From: Aphrocallistes beatrix
Taxonomy: Eukaryota > Porifera > Hexactinellida > Sceptrulophora > Aphrocallistidae
Direction of reading: 5' to 3'
Assembly (NCBI GenBank): GCA_963281255.1
Contig: OY725493.1
Span: forward strand, 5,218,347-5,282,346
DNA length: 64,000 nt
Program-made: the position numbers and the translations under genes
Notes under the pieces: generated by a model
The model's database searches: none
Told to the model about the DNA's origin: nothing
Seen by the model: the letters and a program-made list of their open reading frames with translations, nothing else
In this document: positions 39,916 through 50,118 of the stretch, piece by piece
How positions within the stretch are numbered: position 1 is the stretch's first letter
Layout: the number at the start of each line of letters is the position of its first letter

Positions 39916-41310
39916 ATGTACAGCAGTGCTCAGAATTGCAAGGTCTACGTAGGCAACCTGCCCGACTACATACGACCTAGAGATATTGAAGATATTTTTT
40001 GGAAATTTGGGCGAATTCGTAACGTTGACCTCCATGACCGTTCAAGGGGTCCGCCTTTCGCTTTCGTCGAGTTTGAGGATGAGAGGGGGGCAGAAGATGC
40101 CGTTCACTATCGAAATGGTTACGACTTTGATGGGTATCGCCTCAGGGTGGAAACGCCTCGCACGCCTAAGTATCTTTCTCGCCCGTCGCGTGACAGAGAT
40201 CCGTATGATCGCTTGGGAGATCCTTGGGGTTACCCTCCGCGCAGCTCCAGAGCACCTCCACCCCCGCGCAGGAGACGCAGGAGTACTTCCAGGAGAGGTG
40301 AGTTCCGTGTGCTTGTTTCCGACCTTCCTAGGTCCGCCAGTTGGCAGGATCTCAAAGACCATTTTAGGGAAGCAGGAGAGATCATTTATACAGACGCAAG
40401 CTCCGATGGTACCGGAGTGCTAGATTTCGCTTCTCGCAAAGCAATGGAATATGCAGTGAAGTACTTTGACGATAAAAAGTTCCGCTCTCACCAAGGAGAG
40501 AGTTCGTACATTCGTGTGCGTGCTAGTCGCAAGGCCAAGAAATCGCACAGCCGCAGTCGCAGCAGGACTCGCAGCCGCGAGAGGCGATCTCCCTCCCGCT
40601 CCAAGGGTCGCTACACCCTGTCTCGTGAGAGGGAAAACAATCGATCTAGGGACAAGTCGGAGAGCAAATACAGACGCAATCGTTCAAGCCGTTCTGGCTC
40701 TAGGAAAGGGCGCGATTCAAGGGATTATTCGCGTGGGAACTCCGCGGATAGTAGGGACATGGAAGAAAGCCCGAAGAGGAAGAAGATGCGCCGGGATCCA
40801 AAGAGAGGAAGGAGCGGATCAGCCTCCAGCGAGGAAGAAGAGAAGAGTCGGCGCAAATCGCGCCACGATAGAAGCAGGCAGGACGCGAGGGGATCCAGGG
40901 ATGAATCTTCAAGAGAAAATTCCGAAGAACGTTCTCCGAGCAAATCAAGTGAGCGCTCACGCAAGGATTCGATGAGTCCAATCCAGAAATCAGTGGTGCA
41001 AAGAGAAGAATCAGAGGAGCGGACTCCCGAGGCTTCGCCGGAGATGCCTGCACGCTCCAAGTCTGGGTCGCGAGGTAGCACCCCTCAAGAGTCTTCTGAG
41101 TCCCGAAAGTCTAGCCGATCCAGCTCTCCTTCCGGCACTCCTGTCCAAAATTCCTCTTCCCCAGACCACAACCATGGAGGAAAAGAAGCAGCCGAAACTC
41201 CTGAAGAACTCCAAGAGAACGGTGCGCGGCTAGACCTGTCAGCCGATGCGTCAGCTGGCAACGAGAAGGAAGATTCGTTCTCTGAAGAGCATGAGTCAAT
41301 GGATCCCTAA
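39916..41310 (+). CDS. SRSF1: SR splicing factor of the SRSF1 (SF2/ASF) type
   Basis: Splicing regulator that binds exonic enhancers and helps U1 snRNP bind. The protein has 464 residues in one exon. RRM1 at about residues 8-80 (KVYVGNLPDYIRPRDIEDIF and PFAFVEFEDERGAEDAV). A linker with Pro/Arg run follows. Pseudo-RRM2 at about 130-200 carries the invariant SWQDLKDH heptapeptide that identifies SRSF1/SRSF9, plus YIRVRAS. From residue 205 the protein is an RS domain that grades into an acidic Ser/Glu-rich tail (SSEEEEKSRRKS, EKEDSFSEEHESMDP). Human SRSF1 has only 248 residues, so the RS tail here is about 260 residues against 50. Clear ATG. Confidence 0.95.
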   Translation: MYSSAQNCKVYVGNLPDYIRPRDIEDIFWKFGRIRNVDLHDRSRGPPFAFVEFEDERGAEDAVHYRNGYDFDGYRLRVETPRTPKYLSRPSRDRDPYDRLGDPWGYPPRSSRAPPPPRRRRRSTSRRGEFRVLVSDLPRSASWQDLKDHFREAGEIIYTDASSDGTGVLDFASRKAMEYAVKYFDDKKFRSHQGESSYIRVRASRKAKKSHSRSRSRTRSRERRSPSRSKGRYTLSRERENNRSRDKSESKYRRNRSSRSGSRKGRDSRDYSRGNSADSRDMEESPKRKKMRRDPKRGRSGSASSEEEEKSRRKSRHDRSRQDARGSRDESSRENSEERSPSKSSERSRKDSMSPIQKSVVQREESEERTPEASPEMPARSKSGSRGSTPQESSESRKSSRSSSPSGTPVQNSSSPDHNHGGKEAAETPEELQENGARLDLSADASAGNEKEDSFSEEHESMDP

Positions 41311-42241
41311 CCCAGTTAAAAGGTATACCAATAAGTGTTGCTAATTTAGTTCTCTCCCTTAGTGCTTACTGCGTAGGTAACCTAGCTCACACATCAGATC
41401 TGCCTGAAGGGAATCATGAACTTCTCTCCATAGATAGATTACAGAGCATTCTTACTTAGTTACTATTACTACTTATTCTTTGACTATTTGCACATTCGAT
41501 TATGACTATACAATAACGGGACTTGATATTATACTTACGTACTTGTTTCTAACAGCGCAGAATTTGGTATCCATTCTAATTCATTTAATCTTCACTTGCT
41601 CCTTCACTATCTTCCTTGTTTATTTGAAATTATTGAAGTCCAAGTCCCATAATTGTATAGTTATCATTTCTATTATATATTTGTGATGTTTCAATATGTT
41701 GTTGTTACCTGCCATATACTCTACACTTAGGGTACAAAACAGAGACAAATCCGTTAACTGCCCACTCACGAAACTCTCACTCTAACTCGCCCCAAGCATT
41801 CAATCGAACCTCATCCATGTCCCTTCCAATCTATCTTCACACGTAACTCCCCCCCTCGGCATTTCCACTCGCCTCAGGCTCTAATCGAACAAGACCATCC
41901 AATGCTGCCCTTCTTTCTTTTTAGAGTCACTCCCTCTTACTGATATATCTAATAGGGTAACTAGCTGCATAGCTCTAGAAACTAGTGTTGCTGTGTGGAT
42001 TTACGTATATACGTAGTGCGTATATACGAAATACATGCATGCACACGAAATAGTGATAACTGTATCAGAAATAGAGGTGAATGGATCATATTGAGCCATC
42101 CCAAGCGCTAGCTTAAGTCTTATCACTCGTTTGGATTCAACTTTTGAGCAATGCCATCAAATTTATTTTGTAGTTCTTTTGTATATGATATTTTAGCACC
42201 TTGTTATAGTAATATCAATTGCGATTAGTGATCGTATCAAT
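41311..42241. other. Long spacer with pyrimidine-rich strand bias
   Basis: About 930 bp between SRSF1 and DSCC1. A stretch at about 41755-41940 is strikingly C/T-rich on the plus strand and almost free of G. It may be part of the SRSF1 3' untranslated region. No gene seen; a 68-codon hydrophobic frame at 41480 starts with TTG and is not called. Confidence 0.45.
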
Positions 42242-43435
42242 ATGATACAGAACAAGCTAGACAACGTAGTCAAATTGGCATCAAGTGCGGAAGTGGAATT
42301 ATTCGCCAATGCTGCTGGCATCTCGAAACAAGGTCGTCCTGCGCAGGTAGTGACATTCAGTGAAATTCTTAACAGTTCTGAAATTAAACTAATCGAACTC
42401 CCTAGCACATTGCTGGCTAGCTTAGAGAAGGGAGAGAGAGTTGCATTTCGCGGGCAACCTGATGACAACCTAGTATTGTGCACTCAAAACAGCTGTTATG
42501 AACTGCAACAGGCCGACACATCAAACCTTTTGCTTTTATCGCCAGATCTTGTCATTGACGACAGTGGTACAGTTCCATCTCATGGGAGCGAATTATTACA
42601 TTCTGAAATTATCGGTTCTTTCAATGAGACTTTCGAGTTAAAGGATTTCCGTCCTAGATATGAACGCGTTTGTTCGCTTCTCAGTGAGCATCCTTATATA
42701 GGCACCGAGCTTGAGAATGAACCAATGGAGACCCCATCCGACTGCCTCTACTGCTTCAATGACCTGCTTAAAGAGTGCCAGTGTAGCGATCTGCAGCTAA
42801 AGGCACACCTCCGAGAGATTCAGGCTCTAGAGATAGATGGGTATTGGCGAATCTTGGAGGGAAGTTTCCGTGACTCTGTTTTGCTGCAAATTCTAAATTT
42901 GATTGAAGAAAAAGACTGGGATTGGGCTGCATTCCCTCGGGTGGAATGTGTAAATATTTTGACTCCGTTATTTCCTAAGTTTGTTCTTGAATACATCGTT
43001 TCTGTTTTCTGTCGAGAGGTTGACGAGACTTGTGCGTCACTTGATGAGAATCTAATTTGTAAATTCCACGCTGAATGCTTGCTTCGACCGGTGCAGAGGT
43101 TTTCCTACTCTGAGTTCATGGAGATATGGCAACAATCTGTTCCCATTGGAATGTCTACCAAACTAAGCCATTTGCTTGATATTTCTATTTGTGACATGCA
43201 TAGTTCGCCTCCTTCAATATGGTTCTTCCCAGAAAAATCATTGAATTCTCAGCCTTATGATAGGTTAGTTCAGCTTTTTAGAGAGAAGGAAAAATGGACT
43301 GAAGATGAAATAAGGCCGTTTTTGACACCTCTTGAAACAAGCAAAATCTCTGTAAATTCAATTCTTCTCCGCTATACAAGGGCTTCAACTGATTCAACCA
43401 AAACGAAATACTTTAGTCTTAAAAAAACGTATTGA
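42242..43435 (+). CDS. DSCC1: Sister chromatid cohesion protein DCC1
   Basis: Subunit of the alternative clamp loader CTF18-RFC (with CTF8 and CTF18), which loads PCNA and helps cohesion during replication. The protein has 397 residues (human 393) in one exon. The N-terminal half carries beta-rich docking parts (CTQNSCYELQQADTSNLLLL matches the family block on substrate-side residues), and the C-terminal half three winged helices, ending with the family-typical LFREKEKWTEDEIRPFLTPL and ILLRYTRAS. Clear ATG at 42242. Moderately conserved, as is usual for DCC1. Confidence 0.9.
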   Translation: MIQNKLDNVVKLASSAEVELFANAAGISKQGRPAQVVTFSEILNSSEIKLIELPSTLLASLEKGERVAFRGQPDDNLVLCTQNSCYELQQADTSNLLLLSPDLVIDDSGTVPSHGSELLHSEIIGSFNETFELKDFRPRYERVCSLLSEHPYIGTELENEPMETPSDCLYCFNDLLKECQCSDLQLKAHLREIQALEIDGYWRILEGSFRDSVLLQILNLIEEKDWDWAAFPRVECVNILTPLFPKFVLEYIVSVFCREVDETCASLDENLICKFHAECLLRPVQRFSYSEFMEIWQQSVPIGMSTKLSHLLDISICDMHSSPPSIWFFPEKSLNSQPYDRLVQLFREKEKWTEDEIRPFLTPLETSKISVNSILLRYTRASTDSTKTKYFSLKKTY

Positions 43436-43475
43436 CATCCTTTGAAAATTATTCGATTATTTTAATTATATATTA

Positions 43476-43575
43476 CAGTCAGGGTCGCTTATTGTGAACC
43501 ACCAGGGGACTGAAAAATCTGTTCATAATAGAGATACTTCATATTAAGCGGGTTCATAATAAGCGACCCTGACTG
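43476..43575. mobile_element. 100-bp pogo/Tigger-type MITE
   Basis: Terminal inverted repeats of 25 bp (CAGTCAGGGTCGCTTATTGT and on), matching at 24 of 25 positions, flanked by TA on both sides (43474-43475, 43576-43577). The ends resemble pogo/Tigger termini. Too short to code. Located between DSCC1 and OLA1, probably in the DSCC1 3' region. Confidence 0.8.
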
Positions 43576-43763
43576 TATGTAATGGACTAAACAATAAATC
43601 GGAAATATTTTTACAGTTTGTTCCGATCAAACTGTGAAATCTTGGCCGATTGACAATTCGGTCCATGACATGCATATACGCGACATACGTAGTACATACT
43701 TTTGTTCATTGATTCGTAACAACTTCATGTTAGTAGGTCATCCCATTCCTCAGTATTAGCATT

Positions 43764-44945
43764 ATGCCTCCGAAGAAGAAACCTGAAGCAGCAGAAGCTA
43801 TGCCTTACTTCGGCCGTATTGGCACCAGTCTGAAGATAGGCATTGTCGGACTGCCTAATGTAGGGAAATCCACTTTTTTCAATGTTCTTACAAAGTGTCA
43901 AGTCGCTTCAGAGAACTATCCTTTCTGTACAATCGAGCCCAACGAAAGTCGTGTTCCACTTCCAGATCCACGTTTTGATTTTCTTTGCGAGTACCACAAA
44001 CCGGCCAGCGTAGTTCCTGCCTTTCTGCACATCACTGACATTGCGGGACTGATGAAAGGCGCTCATGAAGGAGAAGGTTTAGGAAATGCTTTCCTTTCAC
44101 ACATCAATTCTTGTGATGCCATTTTCCAAATGCTACGCGTGTTCGAGGATGAGAACGTCAGTCATGTGGAAGGAGATGTGAATCCCATCCGAGACATGGA
44201 AATAATCCAGGAAGAGCTTCGGATGAAGGACTGTGAATATCTGCGAAACAGAATAGCAGAGTTAGAGAAGGTGGCCGTTCGAGGGGCAGATAAATCCAAG
44301 AAACCTGAATATGAATGTCTGCTGAAAGTTTCCGAATGTATTGAAAAAGATAAGAAACCAATTAGATTCGCCAAATGGACCAATGCGGAAGTAGAAATTC
44401 TTAACAAACACCTCTTCCTTACATCTAAGCCTCAGATCTACCTTATCAACATGTCTGCGAAGCATTTTGCAAAGAAGAAAAATAAATGGCTAGTTCCTAT
44501 CAAAGAGTTCATTGAGCAAAACGATCCAGGTGCCCACGTGATTCCTTTCAGTGCCGAGCACGAGTGTACGCTCCTGCAGGAATCTCCCACTGGAGCTAAT
44601 TTTATCCCTGGAGGGAGCTCCCTCTCCAAGATCATCAAGATTGGATACCAAGCTCTGAACTTGGAATGTTTCTTCACTTGTGGACCAGACGAAGTGCGAG
44701 CATGGACTATCCATAAGGAAACAAAGGCGCCTCAAGCTGGTGGGAGGATCCATAGTGATTTCGAAAAGGGTTTTATTATGGCCGAAGTGATGAAATATTC
44801 CGATTTTAAAGAGTACGGCTCTGAAGCTGAATTGAAATCTGTTGGGCGGTATTTACATAAGGGAAAAGATTACATTGTTGAAGATGGAGACATTATTTTA
44901 TTTAGGTTTAATGCAGGAGCAGGACTGACAAAGGGGAAGAAATAA
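43764..44945 (+). CDS. OLA1: Obg-like ATPase 1
   Basis: Conserved YchF-family P-loop ATPase of the cytosol, linked to translation control and stress response. The protein has 393 residues (human 396) in one exon. G1 GLPNVGKS at 29-36, switch region [16 protein letters not shown]3 [17 protein letters not shown]. The specificity motif is NMSA where human has NLSE, which is why the family prefers ATP. A TGS domain at the C-terminus contains [35 protein letters not shown] and [14 protein letters not shown]. Clear ATG at 43764. Confidence 0.98.
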   Translation: MPPKKKPEAAEAMPYFGRIGTSLKIGIVGLPNVGKSTFFNVLTKCQVASENYPFCTIEPNESRVPLPDPRFDFLCEYHKPASVVPAFLHITDIAGLMKGAHEGEGLGNAFLSHINSCDAIFQMLRVFEDENVSHVEGDVNPIRDMEIIQEELRMKDCEYLRNRIAELEKVAVRGADKSKKPEYECLLKVSECIEKDKKPIRFAKWTNAEVEILNKHLFLTSKPQIYLINMSAKHFAKKKNKWLVPIKEFIEQNDPGAHVIPFSAEHECTLLQESPTGANFIPGGSSLSKIIKIGYQALNLECFFTCGPDEVRAWTIHKETKAPQAGGRIHSDFEKGFIMAEVMKYSDFKEYGSEAELKSVGRYLHKGKDYIVEDGDIILFRFNAGAGLTKGKK

Positions 44946-45436
44946 CGGAAGAGGATTTAGTATTACTCATGAGTAGTGTTTTATCACATGTCATTCGTAG
45001 TTATTATTTGTCATATGATAATTTCGTTACTAAAGGTCTATGAAAGATCATTATTATTCCGTTCCTGCTCAATGTTCGCTCGAGCATCTGTACAGAGGGA
45101 GGGGACACACACGTGGTGCTGTTACGACCAGGCATAAGCATTAGTGTAGATTGTCACAAACTTAAGGCCATACCGACAAAGAAATTAAATTTAGGATGAG
45201 AACTGTTTGCATGTCCTGGTAGTGTGTAGACTGCTAGAATAAGGATCTAATAAGGGACGTCCACGAGTTGAGACATTATGTAGTATTTGCATCTAAATTC
45301 GCAACTCATTCTGTGTGGGTTCCCTGTGCACCCACGCAGAATGACGAGAACCAAAACCACATACTTAAACATAAAAAATAGCTGTAGAAGCCATTTTAGA
45401 ATAATTTTGACATATTTCTTTCAGTCTGAAATAATA
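44946..45436. other. Spacer and 5' region of CRTC
   Basis: 491 bp between OLA1 and CRTC. It contains a stem-loop (45307-45343) and a strong 3' splice-site-like sequence (ACATATTTCTTTCAG ending 45424) 12 bp before the CRTC start codon. Confidence 0.5.
45307..45343 (+). other. 14-bp stem-loop upstream of CRTC
   Basis: CATTCTGTGTGGGT (45307-45320) pairs with ACCCACGCAGAATG (45330-45343) over all 14 positions in RNA, one of them G-U, with a nine-base loop. It lies 93 bp before the CRTC ATG, in the leader or an intron of it. Function unknown. Confidence 0.6.
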
Positions 45437-47458
45437 ATGCAGGGCGGAGATGAGCAGCCAGTGAAGAAGGCGAAAATTCATAGCTTACGTAAATTTGACG
45501 ATAAGATCGCTGTTCAGAAACAGCGGCAAGAAGAGACCGATGAACAGTTCAAAGAGGCGATGCGTAACATTGGTCAGCTGAAAGATCCATTTGCTCTCAC
45601 TCAGCTTCAGAGCAACTTACCCCACATTCCCCCGGTTTCCGTTGACATTCCATCTCCTCAGAACTCTAACATCTCAATGAGGTCTCCACCCTCTACCCTC
45701 GACTTCAGAACGCCTGGAAGGTTAGACTGGGAGATGACTCCCACAGGCTTTGATGACATAAACTCTCGGAGGTATCATCACATCAAGCGAGGCTCTGGCC
45801 GTAGGAGATCAACCGGTCATGCTTCAAATGACATCAGAAATTCCACATCTCCATACCCCGTGATTCGCCATGAGCCGATGCAAGCTAGTTATCCTCCTCA
45901 GCTGAATGAGAAGGGAATGTCCTCCAGTCTGATCAGTCGAGTCAAATCAGATTCCGATTTGCAGAGATCTCTTGAAAACAGTTGCAAAGATTCGCCTCTG
46001 GCTGGTCCTAACACTCCCTATCAACCCGGTAGCACTCCCACTCCTGACACCTCTCAACTGCATCCCCCACAGAGCATCCCTCAACAATGGAGCGCTGCTG
46101 CTAAATACAGACAAACTATGGCGGGTCCAGGTTCCATTCGGAAGCATCTTCCCAGTCTCCGGAAGCGTTCTCACAACGCCTCAGAGCAAATTGACAATTA
46201 TTTCCCAAGCCCCGCGCAACAAAGTGCGAGCATTAATCCTAAAGTTACCTCTCTACCTGATTTAACAGACATCAACTTTCACTCTGGTCTCGACAACCCA
46301 TTGGACTACGATGAAATCTCAAATATGTCCAACTACACACCCACTGAACCTCTCATGGGAAATAGAGCCATGACCCCACAACAAAATCCTCCCATTCCGA
46401 GCCACTTTCCCCAACAGGCGCCGCCTCTCTTTCAGCCGCAACAACCTCATGATCGCATCCTAAGCCAAGCCACTCAGTTCGGGTACTACGATGACGCTTA
46501 TCTCCACTTACAATCAGAACCACCGCATTTTTACTCTGGCCCTAAAAAGATGTTCAACTCTTCTCTCTCAATCCCTGAGTCTCATCCTCTTACTTACGCC
46601 GCCTACCCACCCAACTCTGTTGGCATTGCTGCAAATCAGCCCCACATGCAACGACAGGAGCAGCTACGGAACGGAATGGGACTCGTTCCCGAGCCATTTC
46701 CCATTGGTCTTACTGCTTGCACTCCCGAGGAATTGGCGCCCTCGGGCATGGGACTTTGTAGGGAGAATATGTTCGAACGTCCCACTTCTTCTTGCTCAAT
46801 GCCACCACATCCTCTTCACGCTCGTGACATTTCGCAGAGTCAAAATTTCCGAGGACTTGACCTTCACTCCACGACAGCTGCCCCGTTTCTGGGCTACGGG
46901 AGTGATCAGTTGCAATTTGTGAACAATCCTGGGCCTGTAACTGGACTGATGCTCAACCCTAATTTGCACAAGTCTGACCCTCTCCTCCAGTCGATCGGGC
47001 CTGAAGGAAACGTCATGCAGAGCCTGCCAGGGCAGTTGGGATTTTCTGATGATATCTTAGACTTTGAAGAATCTCCAATCGGTCCAGAGCTATGCATCCC
47101 TGAGCTGCAGCTAGGATCTCTTCGGAAAGGCCATTCATATGATTTTAAACCTGCTTTTTTTAGTGGAAATAAAACACCCGTTCCTGATAGTTACACAAAT
47201 CTATCTAAATTTTCCTCTTTCCCAGAAATGATGTCTGATGGCGGGCTTAACCCTCGCGACTCCCGTGGCCATTCCCATCCTTTTATGATAGACAATAACG
47301 ACTCAGTGATTGATCGTTTGATCGAGAAGGATGCTACCACTCAGCTCAACGCTAATCTGATTCCAGAGGACGCTCAAAACATCCTCCATTCCTATGCGAA
47401 AGACCGCTCTTTCTACCCACAGAATTATAGCTTCGATGATTCCTTCTTTTTGAAATGA
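45437..47458 (+). CDS. CRTC: CREB-regulated transcription coactivator
   Basis: Coactivator that binds CREB bZIP and is kept in the cytoplasm by phosphorylation and 14-3-3 binding. The protein has 673 residues in one exon. The N-terminal CREB-binding coiled coil (residues 13-45) reads PRKF-like LRKFDDKIAVQKQRQEETDE. Ser171 in RVKSDSDLQRS corresponds to the SIK/AMPK site of mammalian CRTC2 (RTSSDSALHTS), even in number. The middle part is Pro/Ser/Gln-rich. The acidic transactivation part near the C-terminus (DDILDFEESPIGPEL) and the ending YSFDDSFFLK follow. I chose ATG at 45437 because it directly precedes the conserved N-terminus; the frame upstream begins at TTG and contains a good splice acceptor. 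Confidence 0.93.
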   Translation: MQGGDEQPVKKAKIHSLRKFDDKIAVQKQRQEETDEQFKEAMRNIGQLKDPFALTQLQSNLPHIPPVSVDIPSPQNSNISMRSPPSTLDFRTPGRLDWEMTPTGFDDINSRRYHHIKRGSGRRRSTGHASNDIRNSTSPYPVIRHEPMQASYPPQLNEKGMSSSLISRVKSDSDLQRSLENSCKDSPLAGPNTPYQPGSTPTPDTSQLHPPQSIPQQWSAAAKYRQTMAGPGSIRKHLPSLRKRSHNASEQIDNYFPSPAQQSASINPKVTSLPDLTDINFHSGLDNPLDYDEISNMSNYTPTEPLMGNRAMTPQQNPPIPSHFPQQAPPLFQPQQPHDRILSQATQFGYYDDAYLHLQSEPPHFYSGPKKMFNSSLSIPESHPLTYAAYPPNSVGIAANQPHMQRQEQLRNGMGLVPEPFPIGLTACTPEELAPSGMGLCRENMFERPTSSCSMPPHPLHARDISQSQNFRGLDLHSTTAAPFLGYGSDQLQFVNNPGPVTGLMLNPNLHKSDPLLQSIGPEGNVMQSLPGQLGFSDDILDFEESPIGPELCIPELQLGSLRKGHSYDFKPAFFSGNKTPVPDSYTNLSKFSSFPEMMSDGGLNPRDSRGHSHPFMIDNNDSVIDRLIEKDATTQLNANLIPEDAQNILHSYAKDRSFYPQNYSFDDSFFLK

Positions 47459-48115
47459 CCTATCTGCCCAGGCACATCTAATGGCTATGCTTTGTTTATT
47501 CAGTACTGTTTACATGAATCAGCGAATAGAACACATCCCTATTGCTACCTTGATTCTGCAACGGATATACGTCATTGATCTTCTGTGTATTATAAAGTTT
47601 AGTTTAAATTTCCTTACTTTTATATTAAACTTGTGTTGAATACCTGATAAACATTTTAAAATCAGCATTTAATTTAAGCTATTGAGAGTTATTTTCTCCT
47701 CATTAATAACTTTGTCAATTAATTTATCTTTGTTAAAGGCTATTACTTATATTATGTTGAACAATGTATTCAATTGCTAGTGGATAAGCACAGTAGAACC
47801 TCATTAATAGGAACACCAGGTGCGGGCTATATTGGTCCATATTAACCGGAGTGATTCATAAATATTTTTCCGTAGGTGATAAAATATCTGTTCGTAGAGT
47901 ACACCTATTGCAAAGACTTCCATAATAAACTACGCATTATTAAAGATACATATTTCACTACTGTATAATGATAAAAATTACTATTTGTAATCAGCGCGAT
48001 GCTATGGACGATCTTTTCTAGACATCGTTAGTGAGTATAGGTTGGTTAGTCATGATCCTGGTTCTGTGTCCTGGATTTGACCTAATCCTTGGGGAATTTT
48101 GTGTAGATATACTGG
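47459..48115. other. Spacer between CRTC and the ankyrin gene
   Basis: About 660 bp, AT-rich. A sequence from 47791 (CAGTAGAACCTCATTAATAG) looks like a pogo-type terminus, with only a short CTACTG match at 47959-47964; it may be a decayed MITE. Confidence 0.45.
47791..47964. mobile_element. Possible decayed pogo-type MITE
   Basis: The left end resembles pogo/Tigger termini (CAGTAGAACCTC). The right end keeps only CTACTG followed by TA. The inverted repeat is too short to be sure. Confidence 0.3.
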
Positions 48116-49840
48116 ATGATGGCAACTCCGTCTCTGAGCTCTGCAGAATCATCTGATCCGAACCTGACTGCTTATTCAGCGAGTGACTTTAGTGTATACT
48201 CGCGAGCTGAGTCTAGTTACTCCGAACAGGTGACAGACTGGATCGAAGACACGCCCTGTGAATCTATAGATGACAAAACCTTTTTAACTCTCGATTCTAC
48301 TCCGAATTTATATGAACCAACACCGCAAGTAGATAATGAACCAGTTCCAAATATCGCTTTTGAAGAGACACCTCTAGCTGTACCCATCTTCAAGCAAGAT
48401 AAAACAAAGCTGTTGGAACTATTAAAAAATGTGAATTGTAGGAGAGATGCGGTTGACTTTCAGGGTAGGACTGGACTGCATATAGCTTGCATGTTAGGTA
48501 GGTTATGTCATACCATTACGTTATAAGTACGAGATGTATCGATAGAGAATCTCTATTGTTCTCATCAAACTATTTTCATCGATTGATGTTATCAATTAGG
48601 TAACAAGGTTATTGTTCAATTACTGCTTGATCATGGGTGGAGCCGTACTGCCTGTACGAAGCACCTTAGGACACCACTCCATGAAGCTACGATTTGCGGA
48701 CACCATCAAATGATTCCCCTTCTGGCAGGGAAGAAGTCGGAAGTGTTGAATGCACCCGATAAGTACGGACTAACACCGGTCCACTTAGCCGCATTACATG
48801 GAGAGGTGCTGTGTCTGAAGGAACTTATCAGTTTAGGTAACCTGAACTTGGATATATCTATTCTTCAGTGTATGATTTGTAGTTTATAGTCTAATACTGC
48901 ATAGAATGCTTCCTATCCCTCCAAGATCTCAGCGGGCGACTTCCTACCCATCTAGCAGCTGTAAGAGGCCACCTTAATGCATTAAAAGTGCTCTCGGAAA
49001 GAGGTGTTACAATGGATGGGGGAGATAACAGGGGGCGATCTCCTGCTCACTACAGTGCTGAGTCTGGGAGTTTGGGGTGTTTGAAGTATTTCTATTCAAG
49101 TGGATTAAACCTAATCTTGACGGATGCAGATGGGTGGATGCCTACTCATATAGCTGCCTCAACTGACCAAGTAATCTTTACCCTATGACTATTAAAGCGG
49201 TTGTTAATTTGCTAATTAAATATTTGAAACTATTTAGTTAGATTGTTTGAAGTATTTGTTGGCTCGTGGTTTTAAAGTATTGGACTCAGACAAGCAAGGC
49301 AGGAATGTAGCACACATCGCAGCCATGTATGGAAGTATAAATTGCCTCCATTGGATGCTTGAGCAAGGAGCTAGCCCTGATCTGAAAGACAAGGACAACA
49401 ATTCTTTGGCTCATTTCGCTGCACAGAGAGGAAATAGTTCATGTGTTAATTGTATTTATCATCACGGAGGAGCGATGGCATCCCAGAATGATTTAGGTCT
49501 AACACCTCTACAATTTGCTAAAACCAAGGGCAAAGTCGTTACCTGGGAAAATGGGATGTTAGGAAGAAATTGCTGCCAATTTTGCTTAAAGAAGGAGGAA
49601 AGGAATGCTAAAACTGTAGCAAATAAAGAGAAAGATATTTTTGCAACTATTCAAGGTTCTAGTGTAGAAATTTTTTCTTTAAAAAAGGTATTTGAGGGTA
49701 AACATCACAAAGATAATTTTAGGCTTGGGAAACCAAGATTGCCAGAAGGCAGCAAGGTGCTTAAAAATGCTGGAAAAGAATCAGAAAACACTTGGTTGAA
49801 GAAGAACCTGGCAGCTATTTATAATTGGCAGGACATATAG
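48116..49840 (+). CDS. Ankyrin-repeat protein, four exons
   Basis: Exons 48116-48497, 48600-48836, 48905-49170 and 49238-49840; introns of 102, 68 and 67 bp, all GT-AG, with the frame kept. The product has 495 residues. Residues 1-95 are Ser/Glu-rich and acidic. About ten ankyrin repeats follow from residue 100 to 400 (GRTGLHIACMLG, LRTPLHEATICGHH, YGLTPVHLAALHGE, SGRLPTHLAAVRGHL, NRGRSPAHYSAESGSL, QGRNVAHIAAMYGS, LGLTPLQFAKTKG). The last 90 residues are basic with no recognised domain and end AIYNWQDI. The paralogue is not assigned; it could belong to cytoskeletal ankyrin proteins such as ANKRD42 or espin-like ones, but I see no decisive motif. It is the gene with most introns in the window. 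Confidence 0.85.
48498..48599 (+). other. Intron 1 of the ankyrin gene
   Basis: 102 bp, GTAGGT to TTAG, AT-rich. Splits a glycine codon (phase 1). Confidence 0.8.
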
Positions 49841-50118
49841 TTATTTTCACATATAGTATATTAACACGATATATAGTACAGTAATACACTTCTAATAAAT
49901 TTAATGACGTGGGAAACATAAATACAGAACTACGAAATGCAGCTATTAGGAGTGATCGCTTTTTATGTGAAGTGAGTAGGAAGGAAACAGCATTCTGCTT
50001 TTGTTTATGATCAGCAATTCAAGCAATTATTTAATAAGACTAAACACATATCCTAAATATATATCCGTGAAGAACAAACGTATAGCGGAGTATACAAGAA
50101 ATATAAAGCTGGTATCGA
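49841..50118. other. Spacer before the 48-bp array
   Basis: About 280 bp of AT-rich sequence, the last unique sequence before the tandem-repeat region. No feature seen. Confidence 0.4.
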
